Assembly (NCBI GenBank): GCA_022841885.1
Contig: JALHQP010000008.1
Location: forward strand, 1-64,000
Source of the DNA: Aquincola sp.
Lineage (GTDB): Bacteria; Pseudomonadota; Gammaproteobacteria; Burkholderiales; Burkholderiaceae_C
Length of the DNA stretch: 64,000 bases
Direction of reading: 5' to 3'
Shown here in pieces: positions 9,822-18,069 of the stretch. Below the pieces are notes generated by a model, which was given only the letters and a program-made list of their open reading frames with translations, searched no databases and was not told where the DNA came from. The position numbers and the translations under genes were made by a program. Position 1 is the stretch's first letter; each line of letters opens with the position of its first letter.

Positions 9822-10112
9822 ATGGCCGCCCTCGAGTGCCTGCAGGTGCGCGTCGAGGGCCGCGTGCAGGGCGTCGGCTTCCGCGAGGCCTGTGTCGACC
9901 AGGCCCGGTCGCTGCAGGTCGCAGGCTGGGTGTGCAACCGGCTCGACGGGTCGGTGGAGGTGCTGTTGCAGGGCCCGCCCGAGGCACTGACGCGCATGCG
10001 GGCCTGGCTGGAGCGCGGGCCGCCCGCGGCGCGCGTGCTGCGCGTGCAATGCACGCCGCAGCCCATGCCCTCGCCACCGCTGGCCGGCTTCGAACGGCGG
10101 CCCACGGCCTAG
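9822..10112 (+). CDS. acyP: Acylphosphatase
   Basis: A 96-aa enzyme that hydrolyses carboxyl-phosphate bonds of acylphosphates. It has the family signature VEGRVQGVGFRE with the catalytic Arg, and GWVCNRLDGSVEVLLQG with the catalytic Asn, matching the normal length of ~90-98 residues. Two in-frame ATGs exist four codons apart. The first directly abuts a GGAG, which is too close to work, so I use the second. The C-terminus (FERRPTA) is the usual FxxxxT/R-type end. It stands alone between opposing genes. Confidence 0.9.
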   Translation: MAALECLQVRVEGRVQGVGFREACVDQARSLQVAGWVCNRLDGSVEVLLQGPPEALTRMRAWLERGPPAARVLRVQCTPQPMPSPPLAGFERRPTA

Positions 10113-10124
10113 CGCGGCCGCGCG

Positions 10125-11120
10125 CTATCGACCGGCCAACGGATACGCCGGGTCGTTGTAGCCCGGCGTGCTCGGGTGGCCCGGCGCCACGAGAGAGTCC
10201 ACCAGGGCTTCGTCGGCGGCGTCGATGGCGAGTTCGAGCGCGCCGAAGTAGTCGGTCCACTGCTCGAAGGTGCGCGGCCCGGCGATCACCGCGCTGACGG
10301 CCCGGTGGGCGAGCACCCAGGCAGTGGCGAAGTGCGACAGCGCCACGCCCTTGTGCGCGCAGTGCAGCTTGAGCCGCTGCGCGATCGCGAGCGACTCCTC
10401 GCGGAACTCGGTCTGCATCATGCGCGTGTCGCTGCGACCGGCGCGTGTGCCTTCGGCGGGCTTCTCGCCGGGCGCGTACTTGCCCGACAGCACGCCGCGC
10501 GCGATCGGGCTGTAGGGCACGACACCGATGCCATGGTGGCGGCAGCACTCCAGCACCTCCACCTCGGGTTGGCGGTTGAGCAGGTTGTAGTAAGGCTGGC
10601 AGACCACCGGCCCGGGCATGTTGAGCTGCCGCGCCAGGTGCACCACCTCGGCGATGCGCCAGCCGCGAAAGTTGCTGACGCCCCAGTAGCGGATCTTGCC
10701 GGCGGCCAGCAGCGCATCGATCGCCCGCAGCGGCTCCTCGAGATCCATGCCGTTGAAGTCGCGGTGCAGGTAGTAGATGTCGACATGGTCCATGCCCAGG
10801 CGCTGCAGGCTGGCGTCGCACTCGCGCAGCACCCAGCTGCGCGCGTAGCGCTGCTGGTTCGGTCGCTCACCCATCTTGTTGCCGACCTTGGTGGCGACGA
10901 CCCAGTCGTGGCGCTGGCCCTTCAGCAACTCGCCGACCATCTGCTCGCTCTTGCCGAGCGAGTACACGTCGGCGGTGTCGATGAAGTTCACGCCCTGCTC
11001 GCGCGCGTGGGCCGTGATGCGGCGCGCCTCGTCGGGGCCGGTCTGGTCGGCGAACATCATCGTGCCCAGGCACAGCTCGGACACTTGCAGCGGGCTCTTG
11101 CCCAGGGTGCGGTAGCGCAT
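10125..11120 (-). CDS. Aldo/keto reductase
   Basis: A 331-aa NADPH-dependent oxidoreductase of the aldo/keto reductase fold, in the YajO/Tas-like group by pattern. Catalytic residues are visible: Asp and Tyr in FIDTADVYSLGKSE, Lys in VVATKVGNKMG, His in YYLHRDFNG. The cofactor-binding end carries VSAVIAGPRTFEQW. The start at MRYRTLGKSPLQVSELCLG is the canonical N-terminus; upstream codons in the same frame are shadow sequence of the next gene. It reduces aldehydes or ketones, but the substrate is unknown. It is transcribed in the same direction as the TIR protein 32 bases upstream and may share its mRNA. Confidence 0.9.
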   Translation of the reverse strand: MRYRTLGKSPLQVSELCLGTMMFADQTGPDEARRITAHAREQGVNFIDTADVYSLGKSEQMVGELLKGQRHDWVVATKVGNKMGERPNQQRYARSWVLRECDASLQRLGMDHVDIYYLHRDFNGMDLEEPLRAIDALLAAGKIRYWGVSNFRGWRIAEVVHLARQLNMPGPVVCQPYYNLLNRQPEVEVLECCRHHGIGVVPYSPIARGVLSGKYAPGEKPAEGTRAGRSDTRMMQTEFREESLAIAQRLKLHCAHKGVALSHFATAWVLAHRAVSAVIAGPRTFEQWTDYFGALELAIDAADEALVDSLVAPGHPSTPGYNDPAYPLAGR

Positions 11121-11152
11121 GCGCGTTCTTTCTCTTGGTTGGTACCGTCGCT

Positions 11153-12877
11153 TTATAGGGCAAGACGCGATGCCGCCTCGTGCTGCGCCGCCGGTGGGCG
11201 TTTCCACAGCATGCCCAGCAGCCGGTTCAAGCGCCTGCCGCGGCCCAACTGGGCACGCAGGAGCTCGTGGGTCAGGTGGCCGGTCAGCGTCTCCTGCCGC
11301 AGCACGCGACGCGTGCGCAGCAGGTTCACGAGCGCGAACAGGCTGCCGATCAGGAAGGCGTTGAACACCACCCATGGCAGGACCCAACCTCCCGTCAGGT
11401 CAAGGTAGAAGCGGTGAAAGCCGCGCACGAAGGCCCAGGCGCCGGCGACGCCTCCGCCGGTCGTCGCCACCACGATGCCGGCCAGGTAGCTCCCGCCCAC
11501 TAGCGCCACCACCAGCGCGAGCAAGACGCGCCCGTGCGCCTGGTCGAAGAGGCCGGACCAGCTGTCGGCCAGGTAGCGGATCGACGCACGCCAGTGCCCG
11601 GCCACCAGCAGGATCAGTTCGGCCACCGCGGTCCAGCCGCGGCGCGCCACACGCTCGAGGCGAAACACCGGATAGCCGTAGAAGGCGGTGTTGGGCAGGC
11701 GCGGTTCGTGTTCGCCGACCACGAAGACGATGAACTTGCGCAGCGTGGACGCCACCAGCACCTCGTTCTCGACGAACGAGGGGTTGGCGCCCGGCAGGCA
11801 CACCATCGCGTCGCAGCGCCGCAACTCGTCCTGGATCGAGTGCAACAGCTCGTCATGTTTCCAGTCGTCGCGGAACGGGATGCGGCGCGCGACGAGCCCG
11901 GCGCGCGTCAGCGCCTGCTCGAGCTGCGCCGCGCTGTCCTCGCGGCCGTGCTGGAACGAGATGAACACCCGCACGCGGTGCGCGGGCACCGCGAGGCTGA
12001 CGACGGTGATGGCGACCACGACCAGGAAGACGCTCGGCATCAACGCGAAGCCGATGCGCTGGGCCGTCGTGGCCGCACTGAACTGCTGTGCCGACGCGAG
12101 CAGACCTTCGACCGTCAATACCAAGACCAGAACCAAGACGATCGCGATGACCTGGAAGACGACCTGGTTCTGCCACAGCGAGGTCCACACCTCGCCGCGC
12201 GAGCGGGCCTCGGCGCGCGCATCGCGCACGGTGTCGATCAGCGCCAGTGCAGCCGCCACGCTGCTGCCGGCGAGCGTCCACGGCAAGTGGCGCAGCCACG
12301 TCTCGACGAGCGCGTGCCAGATCACCAGGCCCCAGCCCGCCAATGCTGCCAGACCCAACGCCCCGACCATGAGGTGGAACGCCTTGTGTCGTGGAGCCGG
12401 CACCACGCGGTCCGCCGCCCGCTCGCGCCAAGCGGCACAGGACAGCCACCAGACGATGGCGCCGACCGTCAGCGCCAGCTCGGCAGGGGACACGAGCCAC
12501 GGGTGCAACGCTTGCAGCGCCTGGGCCGCCGGGCCTGGTAGCAGCGGCAGCGTCTGTGCGTCGATCAGCATCGCCACGCTGATGCCGACCAGCCCGTATG
12601 CCAGCCCCCCCTGCTCCAGCTCGGCGACCGACTTACCGTCTCGCGGTGCGGCGCGTCGCCCCTCCCACACAACGGCCCCCAGCGCGCCCGTGAAGAGGGG
12701 CAGCGCAAAGGCGGCCGCGACAGGGTTCGCCGGCCACAACCAAGCGCCCACGCGCGGCAGCAGTTCGTGCGCGGACAAGCTCACCAGTGGCCACAGGACC
12801 ATGGCCGCGACCGCCGCCGACAGGATCAGGGTCCAGCGGTCGCGGGTCCGGTGGGCAATTTCGGCGGCAGGCGGCAT
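11153..12877 (-). CDS. Multi-pass membrane protein with a cytosolic-type TIR domain
   Basis: A 574-aa protein with about seven or eight predicted membrane helices in residues 1-298, a soluble TIR-like domain at ~301-410, two or three further helices (~450-520) and a basic tail. The TIR part begins RVRVFISFQHGREDSAAQ (strand A, box 1-like), continues with a D-R-C-D-A-M-V-C strand and ends with NPSFVENEVLVAS, where Glu 372 sits at the position of the catalytic Glu of NADase TIRs. TIR domains signal by protein contact or cleave NAD+. In bacteria many belong to anti-phage systems, but no partner gene (AAA, STAND, SIR2, CBASS) is next to it. Function is therefore open. Confidence 0.7.
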   Translation of the reverse strand: MPPAAEIAHRTRDRWTLILSAAVAAMVLWPLVSLSAHELLPRVGAWLWPANPVAAAFALPLFTGALGAVVWEGRRAAPRDGKSVAELEQGGLAYGLVGISVAMLIDAQTLPLLPGPAAQALQALHPWLVSPAELALTVGAIVWWLSCAAWRERAADRVVPAPRHKAFHLMVGALGLAALAGWGLVIWHALVETWLRHLPWTLAGSSVAAALALIDTVRDARAEARSRGEVWTSLWQNQVVFQVIAIVLVLVLVLTVEGLLASAQQFSAATTAQRIGFALMPSVFLVVVAITVVSLAVPAHRVRVFISFQHGREDSAAQLEQALTRAGLVARRIPFRDDWKHDELLHSIQDELRRCDAMVCLPGANPSFVENEVLVASTLRKFIVFVVGEHEPRLPNTAFYGYPVFRLERVARRGWTAVAELILLVAGHWRASIRYLADSWSGLFDQAHGRVLLALVVALVGGSYLAGIVVATTGGGVAGAWAFVRGFHRFYLDLTGGWVLPWVVFNAFLIGSLFALVNLLRTRRVLRQETLTGHLTHELLRAQLGRGRRLNRLLGMLWKRPPAAQHEAASRLAL

Positions 12878-12963
12878 GGGGCGGGCGATGCGTGCTGGGC
12901 GCGATCACACACCAGCTCGCCCCTCGGCACCCTCCCTAGGCAAGAGGCGAGGCAGGAAGAGAG

Positions 12964-12983
12964 ACGGGCCCCGCAGGGCCCGT
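12964..12983 (-). terminator. Rho-independent-like terminator of the RRM gene
   Basis: A perfect 8-bp GC stem (ACGGGCCC/GGGCCCGT) with a 4-nt loop lies about 27 bases after the RRM stop. On the minus strand it is followed by a pyrimidine-rich CTCTCTTCC tract rather than a pure T-run. Confidence 0.55.
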
Positions 12984-13010
12984 TGTCAGCAGCGCATGGC
13001 GCCAGCCGGA

Positions 13011-13310
13011 TCAGTAGCGGCGACCGCCACCACCGCCGCCGCCGAAGCCGCCCGGACGCTCTTCGCGCGGACGGGCCTCGTTGACGACGAGCGCGCGGCC
13101 GTCGATCGTCTTGCCGTGCAGGCCGCGGATGGCGGCCTGGGCGGCGGCCGGCGAGCCCATCTCGACGAAACCGAAGCCCTTGGAGCGGCCGGTGTCGCGG
13201 TCCATCATGACCTTGGCCGACGACACGTCGCCGAATTCGGCGAAGGCCTGCATCAGGGTGGCGTCGCTCATCGAGTACGCAAGGTTGCCGACGTAGAGTT
13301 TGTTCATCAT
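13011..13310 (-). CDS. RRM RNA-binding protein with Gly-rich tail
   Basis: A 99-aa protein with one RNA recognition motif. RNP2 is KLYVGNLAYS, RNP1 is KGFGFVEM, and the C-terminus is a short Gly-rich segment (GGFGGGGGGG) like bacterial cold-induced Rbp proteins. It should bind single-stranded RNA or DNA. The gene follows an IF-1 paralogue and an 86-aa gene on the same strand, a group consistent with cold or stress translation control. The acidic/basic region PREERPG links the RRM to the Gly tail. Confidence 0.92.
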   Translation of the reverse strand: MMNKLYVGNLAYSMSDATLMQAFAEFGDVSSAKVMMDRDTGRSKGFGFVEMGSPAAAQAAIRGLHGKTIDGRALVVNEARPREERPGGFGGGGGGGRRY

Positions 13311-13396
13311 GGTGTGTGCCTTTCAATCAAAGCGGGTGAAGTACGCAACCGGCAAGATGAAAGGCCTGGTGCGCGGGAAAAGGGGTCGCGGGCGGC

Positions 13397-13666
13397 TCAG
13401 CGCCGACGCGGGAAGGTCGAGCGCGCCGGGGCGCCGCCCGCGCGCGGTTCAAGGTGGCGGAACGTGATGCGGCCCTTGCTCAGGTCGTAGGGCGACAGCT
13501 CGAGCGACACACGGTCGCCCGCCAGGATGCGGATGTGGTGCTTCTTCATGCGGCCGGCGGTGTAGGCCACCAAAACGTGGCCGTTCTCGAGCGAGACGCG
13601 AAAACGCGAATCGGGCAGCACTTCCTCGACCTTGCCGTTCATTTCGATCAGCTCTTCCTTGGCCAT
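13397..13666 (-). CDS. infA: Translation initiation factor IF-1 (long, probably second copy)
   Basis: An 89-aa protein with the OB-fold of IF-1: [19 protein letters not shown], then [19 protein letters not shown], then [15 protein letters not shown]. The usual factor is 72 residues; this one has a ~17-residue basic tail (ending PRRR). In Burkholderiales the house-keeping infA sits in a ribosomal-protein cluster, so this copy beside an RRM gene is likely an accessory paralogue. The start has GGAG about 6 bases upstream. It binds the 30S A site during initiation. Confidence 0.92.
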   Translation of the reverse strand: MAKEELIEMNGKVEEVLPDSRFRVSLENGHVLVAYTAGRMKKHHIRILAGDRVSLELSPYDLSKGRITFRHLEPRAGGAPARSTFPRRR

Positions 13667-13681
13667 GGGGGCTCCTAAGGG

Positions 13682-13942
13682 TCAGTGGGTGGTAATGGGT
13701 TGGGGTTCGGACGGCGAGTCGGCCTGCGCCAGCCAGCGCAGGCCCTGCTCGGCGGCATAGCGGCAGGCGCCCTCGCGGGTGGCAAAACGGGCGACGAAGC
13801 GAAACACGCGGTCGTGCGTGCCGCGGCCCTGGCCGCTGCGGATGGAGACGGACGGTGCGTAGGCGCCGGCCGTGGTGAGGGTGGTGAGCGGAGACACGAG
13901 GTACTTGCCCACCGAGAACGTCTTTTCGCGGTTGGTGGTCAT
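13682..13942 (-). CDS. Conserved-looking 86-aa protein, function unknown
   Basis: I start it at MTTNREKTFSVGKY; 62 more codons upstream are open but look like GC-driven frame rather than protein. The product has SVSIRSGQGRGTHDRVFRF in the middle and ARFATREGACRYAAEQGLRW near the end. It shows no signal or membrane segment. It precedes IF-1 by 15 bases and the RRM gene beyond, so it likely heads a three-gene unit. A TACAAT -10-like hexamer lies ~230 bases upstream (minus strand, 14170-14175), which would give a long leader as in cold-shock mRNAs; no good -35 accompanies it. Confidence 0.6.
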   Translation of the reverse strand: MTTNREKTFSVGKYLVSPLTTLTTAGAYAPSVSIRSGQGRGTHDRVFRFVARFATREGACRYAAEQGLRWLAQADSPSEPQPITTH

Positions 13943-14198
13943 GATGTGGGCGCGCGGCCGTCGGGCGGCCGCTGCGCAAGCAATGGAATCGGCCACCGCG
14001 CAAAGCGCCGTGGCCACGGAATCGAAGTGGGGCTCGCCGAAGGAAGAGGCTGACGGCCGGGGACCGAGGATGACGGTCCGTTTCGCCTGGGTGCGCGCGG
14101 CACGAACGCCGGGAACCCTGTCAAGCAACGCGCGCCGGGTCAGAGAGCTGCACTCGCGGCGGGTGCGCTATTGTAGCCGCTGCGCGGATCGCGCGCGG

Positions 14199-15002
14199 TC
14201 ACGCGTTGCGCCGCAGCGTCGGCAGGCCCACGCCGCTGGCGTCGAAGCCGCCGTCCACCGCCAGTACCTGGCCGTTGACGTAGCTGGCTTCCGGGCTGCA
14301 CAGGAAGCCCGCGGCGCTGGCGATCTCGTCGACAGTGCCGTAGCGGTTGAGCGGAATCACGTCGTGGTAGTCGGAGCGGATGGCCACCGAGTGCACGAGC
14401 TTGGCCATCTCGGTGTCCACCGGCCCCGGCGCGATCGCATTGACACGGATGCCGGCGTTGCCCAGTTCGATGGCCTGCTGCTTGGTCAGGTGGATCAGCG
14501 CGCCCTTGCTGGTGCCGTAGGCCACGCGCAGCGTGCTCGCACGCAGGCCCGAGATCGACGCGACGTTGACCACCGCGCCGCCGCGCTGCACCCCCTGCGC
14601 GATGCCGCGCAGCATGACCGGCGCCACCGCCTGCGTGCACAAGAAAGCGCCGTCGAGGTTGGTGCCGAGCACGTGGCGCCACTCTTCGAAGCTGGTCTGC
14701 AGGATCGGCTTGAACACGGCCACGCCGGCGTTGTTGACCAGCGCGTCGATGCGGCCGAAGCGCGCGTCCACCGCCGCGACGGCAGCCGCGACCTGGTCGG
14801 GCTTGGACACGTCGGCGTGCACGCAAAGCACACGCTCGGCGTCGCCCAGCTCGCGCTCGGTGCGCGCCAGCGTCGGGGCGTCGATGTCGATCAGCGCCAC
14901 GCCGTGGCTGCGGGCCAGGAACCAGCGCGCGATGGCCAGCCCGATGCCGCGCGCGCCGCCGGTGACCACGGCGACGGGGCGGGTGGTGGTGGGGTCGCTC
15001 AT
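14199..15002 (-). CDS. Short-chain dehydrogenase/reductase
   Basis: A 267-aa classical SDR. It has the Rossmann glycine motif VVTGGARGIGLAIA, NNAG at the fourth strand, a Ser in NVASISG, the catalytic YGTSKGA (Tyr-x3-Lys) and the C-terminal VNGQVLAVDGG. It likely oxidises a hydroxyl group with NAD(P). Its ATG overlaps the stop of the upstream MFS gene (ATGA), so the two are translationally coupled and presumably serve the same compound: import or export, then oxidation. The substrate is unknown. Confidence 0.9.
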   Translation of the reverse strand: MSDPTTTRPVAVVTGGARGIGLAIARWFLARSHGVALIDIDAPTLARTERELGDAERVLCVHADVSKPDQVAAAVAAVDARFGRIDALVNNAGVAVFKPILQTSFEEWRHVLGTNLDGAFLCTQAVAPVMLRGIAQGVQRGGAVVNVASISGLRASTLRVAYGTSKGALIHLTKQQAIELGNAGIRVNAIAPGPVDTEMAKLVHSVAIRSDYHDVIPLNRYGTVDEIASAAGFLCSPEASYVNGQVLAVDGGFDASGVGLPTLRRNA

Positions 15003-16171
15003 GCGGCCGTCTCCTTGCGCGGTTCGGCGGGCAGCAGGGTCAGCAGCGCCGCGGTGAACAGGGCCACGCCGGCCATCACCGCGAACAGGGTCGCGAAACC
15101 CGCCGCCTTGACCGCCGGCCCGAGCGCCCACACCGCCGCCGAGCTGATGGCCAGCGACACCGCCAGGCGCACGCCGGCGACGCGGCTGCGCATCCGGTCG
15201 TCGACGAAGCGCACGATGGTCGCGTCGGTGAACGGAATCGCGCCGAAGATGAAGACCATCGAGCCGAGCAGCGCCAGCCAGGCCCACCAGCCCGGCGCCA
15301 CCGCGGCTGCGGCCAGCATCGGTGCCTGCGCCAGCACGACGACGAGCCAGATCGGCTTCAACGGATAGCGGTCGATCAGCCGGCCGACGATGACCTGCGC
15401 CACCGAGGCCACCGCGTACACCGCCCCGAGCAGCAGGCCGAGCGTGGACGGGTCGTGCGCCAGCGCCATGAGGCGCTCGCCGAGCATCTGGCCGTTGCCG
15501 TTGGTCGTCAGGTTGAAGATCAGGCCGCCCGAGGCCGAGGCCAGCGTCATGACCAGCAGCACGCGCGTCAGCTGGCCGGGCGGCAGCGCCGGCGCGGTCT
15601 TGCGCGTGCGTTGCGCGGGCGGCTCGGTCTCGTGCGGCGTGCGCCACCAGAAGAGGGCTCCGACCACGAAGCACGCGATGCCCGGCACCGCGAACGCCGC
15701 GCGCCAGCCGGCGTGCTGGACCAGGAAACCGGTGACGATGGCCGCCGCCGCGATGCCGAGGTTGCCCGACAGGCCGTTGACCCCGATCGCCGCGCCCGGC
15801 TTCTCGGCGCGCTGCACCAACATCGGAATGCCCACCGGGTGGTAGATCGACGCAAACGCACCCATCAGCGTCAGCGCCGCGGCCAGTTGCCACGGTCCTT
15901 GCGTCAGCGAGATCAGCAGTGCCGACGCGCCCATGCCGAGGAAGAACACCAGCATCATCTGGCGCCGCCCCCACTGGTCGCCGAGCTTGCCCGCGGGCAG
16001 CGAGCCGAGGCCGAAGAGCAGGAAGGCGCCGGCGCCATAGGGCATCAGGTCTTCCCAGCGCGCGAGGCCGAAGTCGGTGGCGATGGCGCCGACCGCGGTG
16101 GCGAAGATCAGCAGGAACAGGTGGTCGATCGCGTGGGCGATGTTGAGCAGCAGGGTGACGGAGCGACGCAT
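14999..16171 (-). CDS. Major facilitator superfamily transporter
   Basis: A 390-aa protein with twelve hydrophobic segments in two six-helix halves. It carries an MFS loop motif (GKLGDQWGRRQMM) between helices 2 and 3 and an equivalent (GRLIDRYPLK) in the second half. I use MRRSVTLLLNIAHAIDHL as the start because a start seven codons earlier would overlap the upstream flavoprotein gene. It lies between the flavoprotein and SDR genes with overlapping or near-overlapping ends. The cargo is not evident. Confidence 0.88.
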   Translation of the reverse strand: MRRSVTLLLNIAHAIDHLFLLIFATAVGAIATDFGLARWEDLMPYGAGAFLLFGLGSLPAGKLGDQWGRRQMMLVFFLGMGASALLISLTQGPWQLAAALTLMGAFASIYHPVGIPMLVQRAEKPGAAIGVNGLSGNLGIAAAAIVTGFLVQHAGWRAAFAVPGIACFVVGALFWWRTPHETEPPAQRTRKTAPALPPGQLTRVLLVMTLASASGGLIFNLTTNGNGQMLGERLMALAHDPSTLGLLLGAVYAVASVAQVIVGRLIDRYPLKPIWLVVVLAQAPMLAAAAVAPGWWAWLALLGSMVFIFGAIPFTDATIVRFVDDRMRSRVAGVRLAVSLAISSAAVWALGPAVKAAGFATLFAVMAGVALFTAALLTLLPAEPRKETAA

Positions 16172-16181
16172 CGGGTCGATG

Positions 16182-17444
16182 CTAACCGGCACCCCTTGGC
16201 CCTGCAGCGCCCAGCCACAACGCCGCGCCCTGCCCCGCGACGCGCCCGCTGGCCATCGAGGCCTGCAGCAGGTAGCCGCCGGTCGGCGCTTCCCAGTCGA
16301 GCATCTCGCCGGCGCAGAACACGCCGGGGCGCGCGCGCAGCATCAAGTGCTCGTCGAGCGACTCGAGCCGCACGCCGCCGGCGCTGCTGATCGCTTCGGC
16401 GATCGGGCGCGGCGCCGCCAGCACGATCGGCAGCGCCTTGATCGCGGCAGCCAGTCGGGCGGGGTCGGCCAGCGCATCGCGCGGCAGCAGTTCGTGCAGC
16501 AGCGCCACTTTCGTGCCGGCGAGGCCGAGGCGACTCTTCAGGTGCGATGACAGGCTGCGCGCACCGCGTGGATGCGCCACCTCGCGGGCCACGCGCGCCG
16601 TGTCGTGGCCGGGCAGCAGGTCGAGCGTGATCGTCGCCGAGCCGTGGCCGGCGATCGCCTCGCGGATCGCCGCGCTGGCCGCGTAGACCAGGCTGCCCTC
16701 GATGCCGTACTCGCTGAGCACGAACTCCCCTTGGCGTTCGAACTTCGGTTCGATGCCGTCGAAGCGCAGGACCACCGGCTTGATGGGCGCGCCCGCGAAC
16801 TTGTCGCGCAGGTGCGCACTCCATCCCGGCGCGACCTCGAAGCCGCAGTTGGCCGGCACCAGCGGTGCCACCTCGGCACCCGCCTCGCGCAGCCAGGGCA
16901 CCCAGGCCGCGTCGGAACCGAGCCTCGGCCAGCTCGCGCCGCCGAGCGCGAGCACGGTGGCGCGGGCTTGCACGGCGGTCTCGCCCAGCGGCGTCGCGAA
17001 GCGCAGCGCGCCGTCCTCGCGCCAGCCCAGCCAGCGGTGCCGCATGTGAAAGGCCACGCCCCGCCCGCGCAGCCGCTGCAGCCAGGCGCGCAGCAGCGGC
17101 GCGGCCTTCATGTCGGTCGGGAACACGCGGCCCGAGGTGCCGATGAAGGTCTGGATGCCCAGGCCCTGCGCCCAGGCGCGTGCCGCATCCGGATCGAAGT
17201 GCTCGAGCCACGCCGCGGCCTGCGCCGCGCGCGCACCGTAACGCGCGACGAAGCCCGGCAGCGACTCGCTGTGCGTCAGGTTCAGGCCGCCCTTGCCGGC
17301 GAGCAGGAACTTGCGGCCGACCGAGGGCATCGCATCGAACAGATGCACCGGGGCTGCACCCGCATCGGCGAGTGCTTCCGCCGCCATCAGCCCGGCCGGG
17401 CCGCCACCGATCACGGCGACAAAGGGTTCTGCAATCTCGCTCAC
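16182..17444 (-). CDS. HI0933-family NAD(P)/FAD-dependent oxidoreductase
   Basis: A 420-aa flavoprotein. The FAD-binding motif VIGGGPAGLMAAEALADAGA is at the N-terminus, followed by GRKFLLAGKGGLNLTHSE, a block that marks the HI0933/YhiN (BaiN-like) family. The C-terminal GVFCAGEMLDWEAPTGGYLL with GGVRLESLDE completes the fold. Family members are reductases with few defined substrates. It is the first gene of an operon with an MFS transporter and an SDR, and diverges from a histidine phosphatase across ~38 bases. Confidence 0.9.
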   Translation of the reverse strand: MSEIAEPFVAVIGGGPAGLMAAEALADAGAAPVHLFDAMPSVGRKFLLAGKGGLNLTHSESLPGFVARYGARAAQAAAWLEHFDPDAARAWAQGLGIQTFIGTSGRVFPTDMKAAPLLRAWLQRLRGRGVAFHMRHRWLGWREDGALRFATPLGETAVQARATVLALGGASWPRLGSDAAWVPWLREAGAEVAPLVPANCGFEVAPGWSAHLRDKFAGAPIKPVVLRFDGIEPKFERQGEFVLSEYGIEGSLVYAASAAIREAIAGHGSATITLDLLPGHDTARVAREVAHPRGARSLSSHLKSRLGLAGTKVALLHELLPRDALADPARLAAAIKALPIVLAAPRPIAEAISSAGGVRLESLDEHLMLRARPGVFCAGEMLDWEAPTGGYLLQASMASGRVAGQGAALWLGAAGPRGAG

Positions 17445-17482
17445 GCCGTCATCGTGCCATGCGCCACCGCGACAATGCGGCG

Positions 17483-18061
17483 ATGAGCCGGCGCTGCATC
17501 TTCATCAGCCACCCCAATGTCGTGATCAGCCGCGAGGTGCCGGTGCCGCGTTGGCCACTGTCCGAGCGCGGGCGCGAGCGCATGCGCGCCGGGCTCGCGC
17601 AGCCCTGGGTGCGCGGCATCGGCAGTATCTGGTGCAGCACGGAGCAGAAGGCGATCGACGGCGCCGAGATCCTGGCCGCGTGTTGCGGCCTGCCCTTCCA
17701 GACCGCGGAGGACCTGGGCGAGAACGACCGCTCGGCCACCGGCTTCCTGCCGCCCGACGAATTCGAGCGCGTGGCCGACCAGTTCTTCGCGCGGCCGCAG
17801 GAATCGGTACACGGCTGGGAGACGGCGGCGGCCGCGCAGGCGCGCATCGTCGCGGCGGTGACCCGCATCGCCGACCACGACCGCAGCGACGGCACGCTCG
17901 CCATCGTCTCGCATGGCGCGGTGGGCACGCTTCTGTACTGCCACCTCGCCGGCGAGCCGATCTCGCGCATGCGCGACCAGCCGCCCAACGGTGGCGGCAA
18001 CTGGTTCGCGTTCGACTGGCCCGAGCGCCGCGCGCGCTCGTGGTGGCAGCCGATCGACTGA
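17483..18061 (+). CDS. Histidine phosphatase superfamily protein with altered RHG box
   Basis: A 192-aa phosphoglycerate-mutase-fold protein. Where the family normally has RHG at the first strand, this one reads ISHPNVVIS: the His is present but Arg and Gly are replaced by Ser and Pro. The second His is intact (AIVSHGAVGT), and so are the central WPLSERGRERM and the STEQKAIDGAEIL segment. Loss of the phosphate-binding Arg may reduce activity, or another Arg may compensate. Start at MSRRCIFIS; the longer open frame upstream overlaps the divergent gene. Confidence 0.82.
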   Translation: MSRRCIFISHPNVVISREVPVPRWPLSERGRERMRAGLAQPWVRGIGSIWCSTEQKAIDGAEILAACCGLPFQTAEDLGENDRSATGFLPPDEFERVADQFFARPQESVHGWETAAAAQARIVAAVTRIADHDRSDGTLAIVSHGAVGTLLYCHLAGEPISRMRDQPPNGGGNWFAFDWPERRARSWWQPID

Positions 18062-18069
18062 CGCTGCGC

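Noticed and set aside
11153-12877. Calling the TIR membrane protein a Thoeris or CBASS component.
   Set aside because: No ThsA, SIR2, cyclase or other partner gene is adjacent, and the membrane layout does not match those systems.
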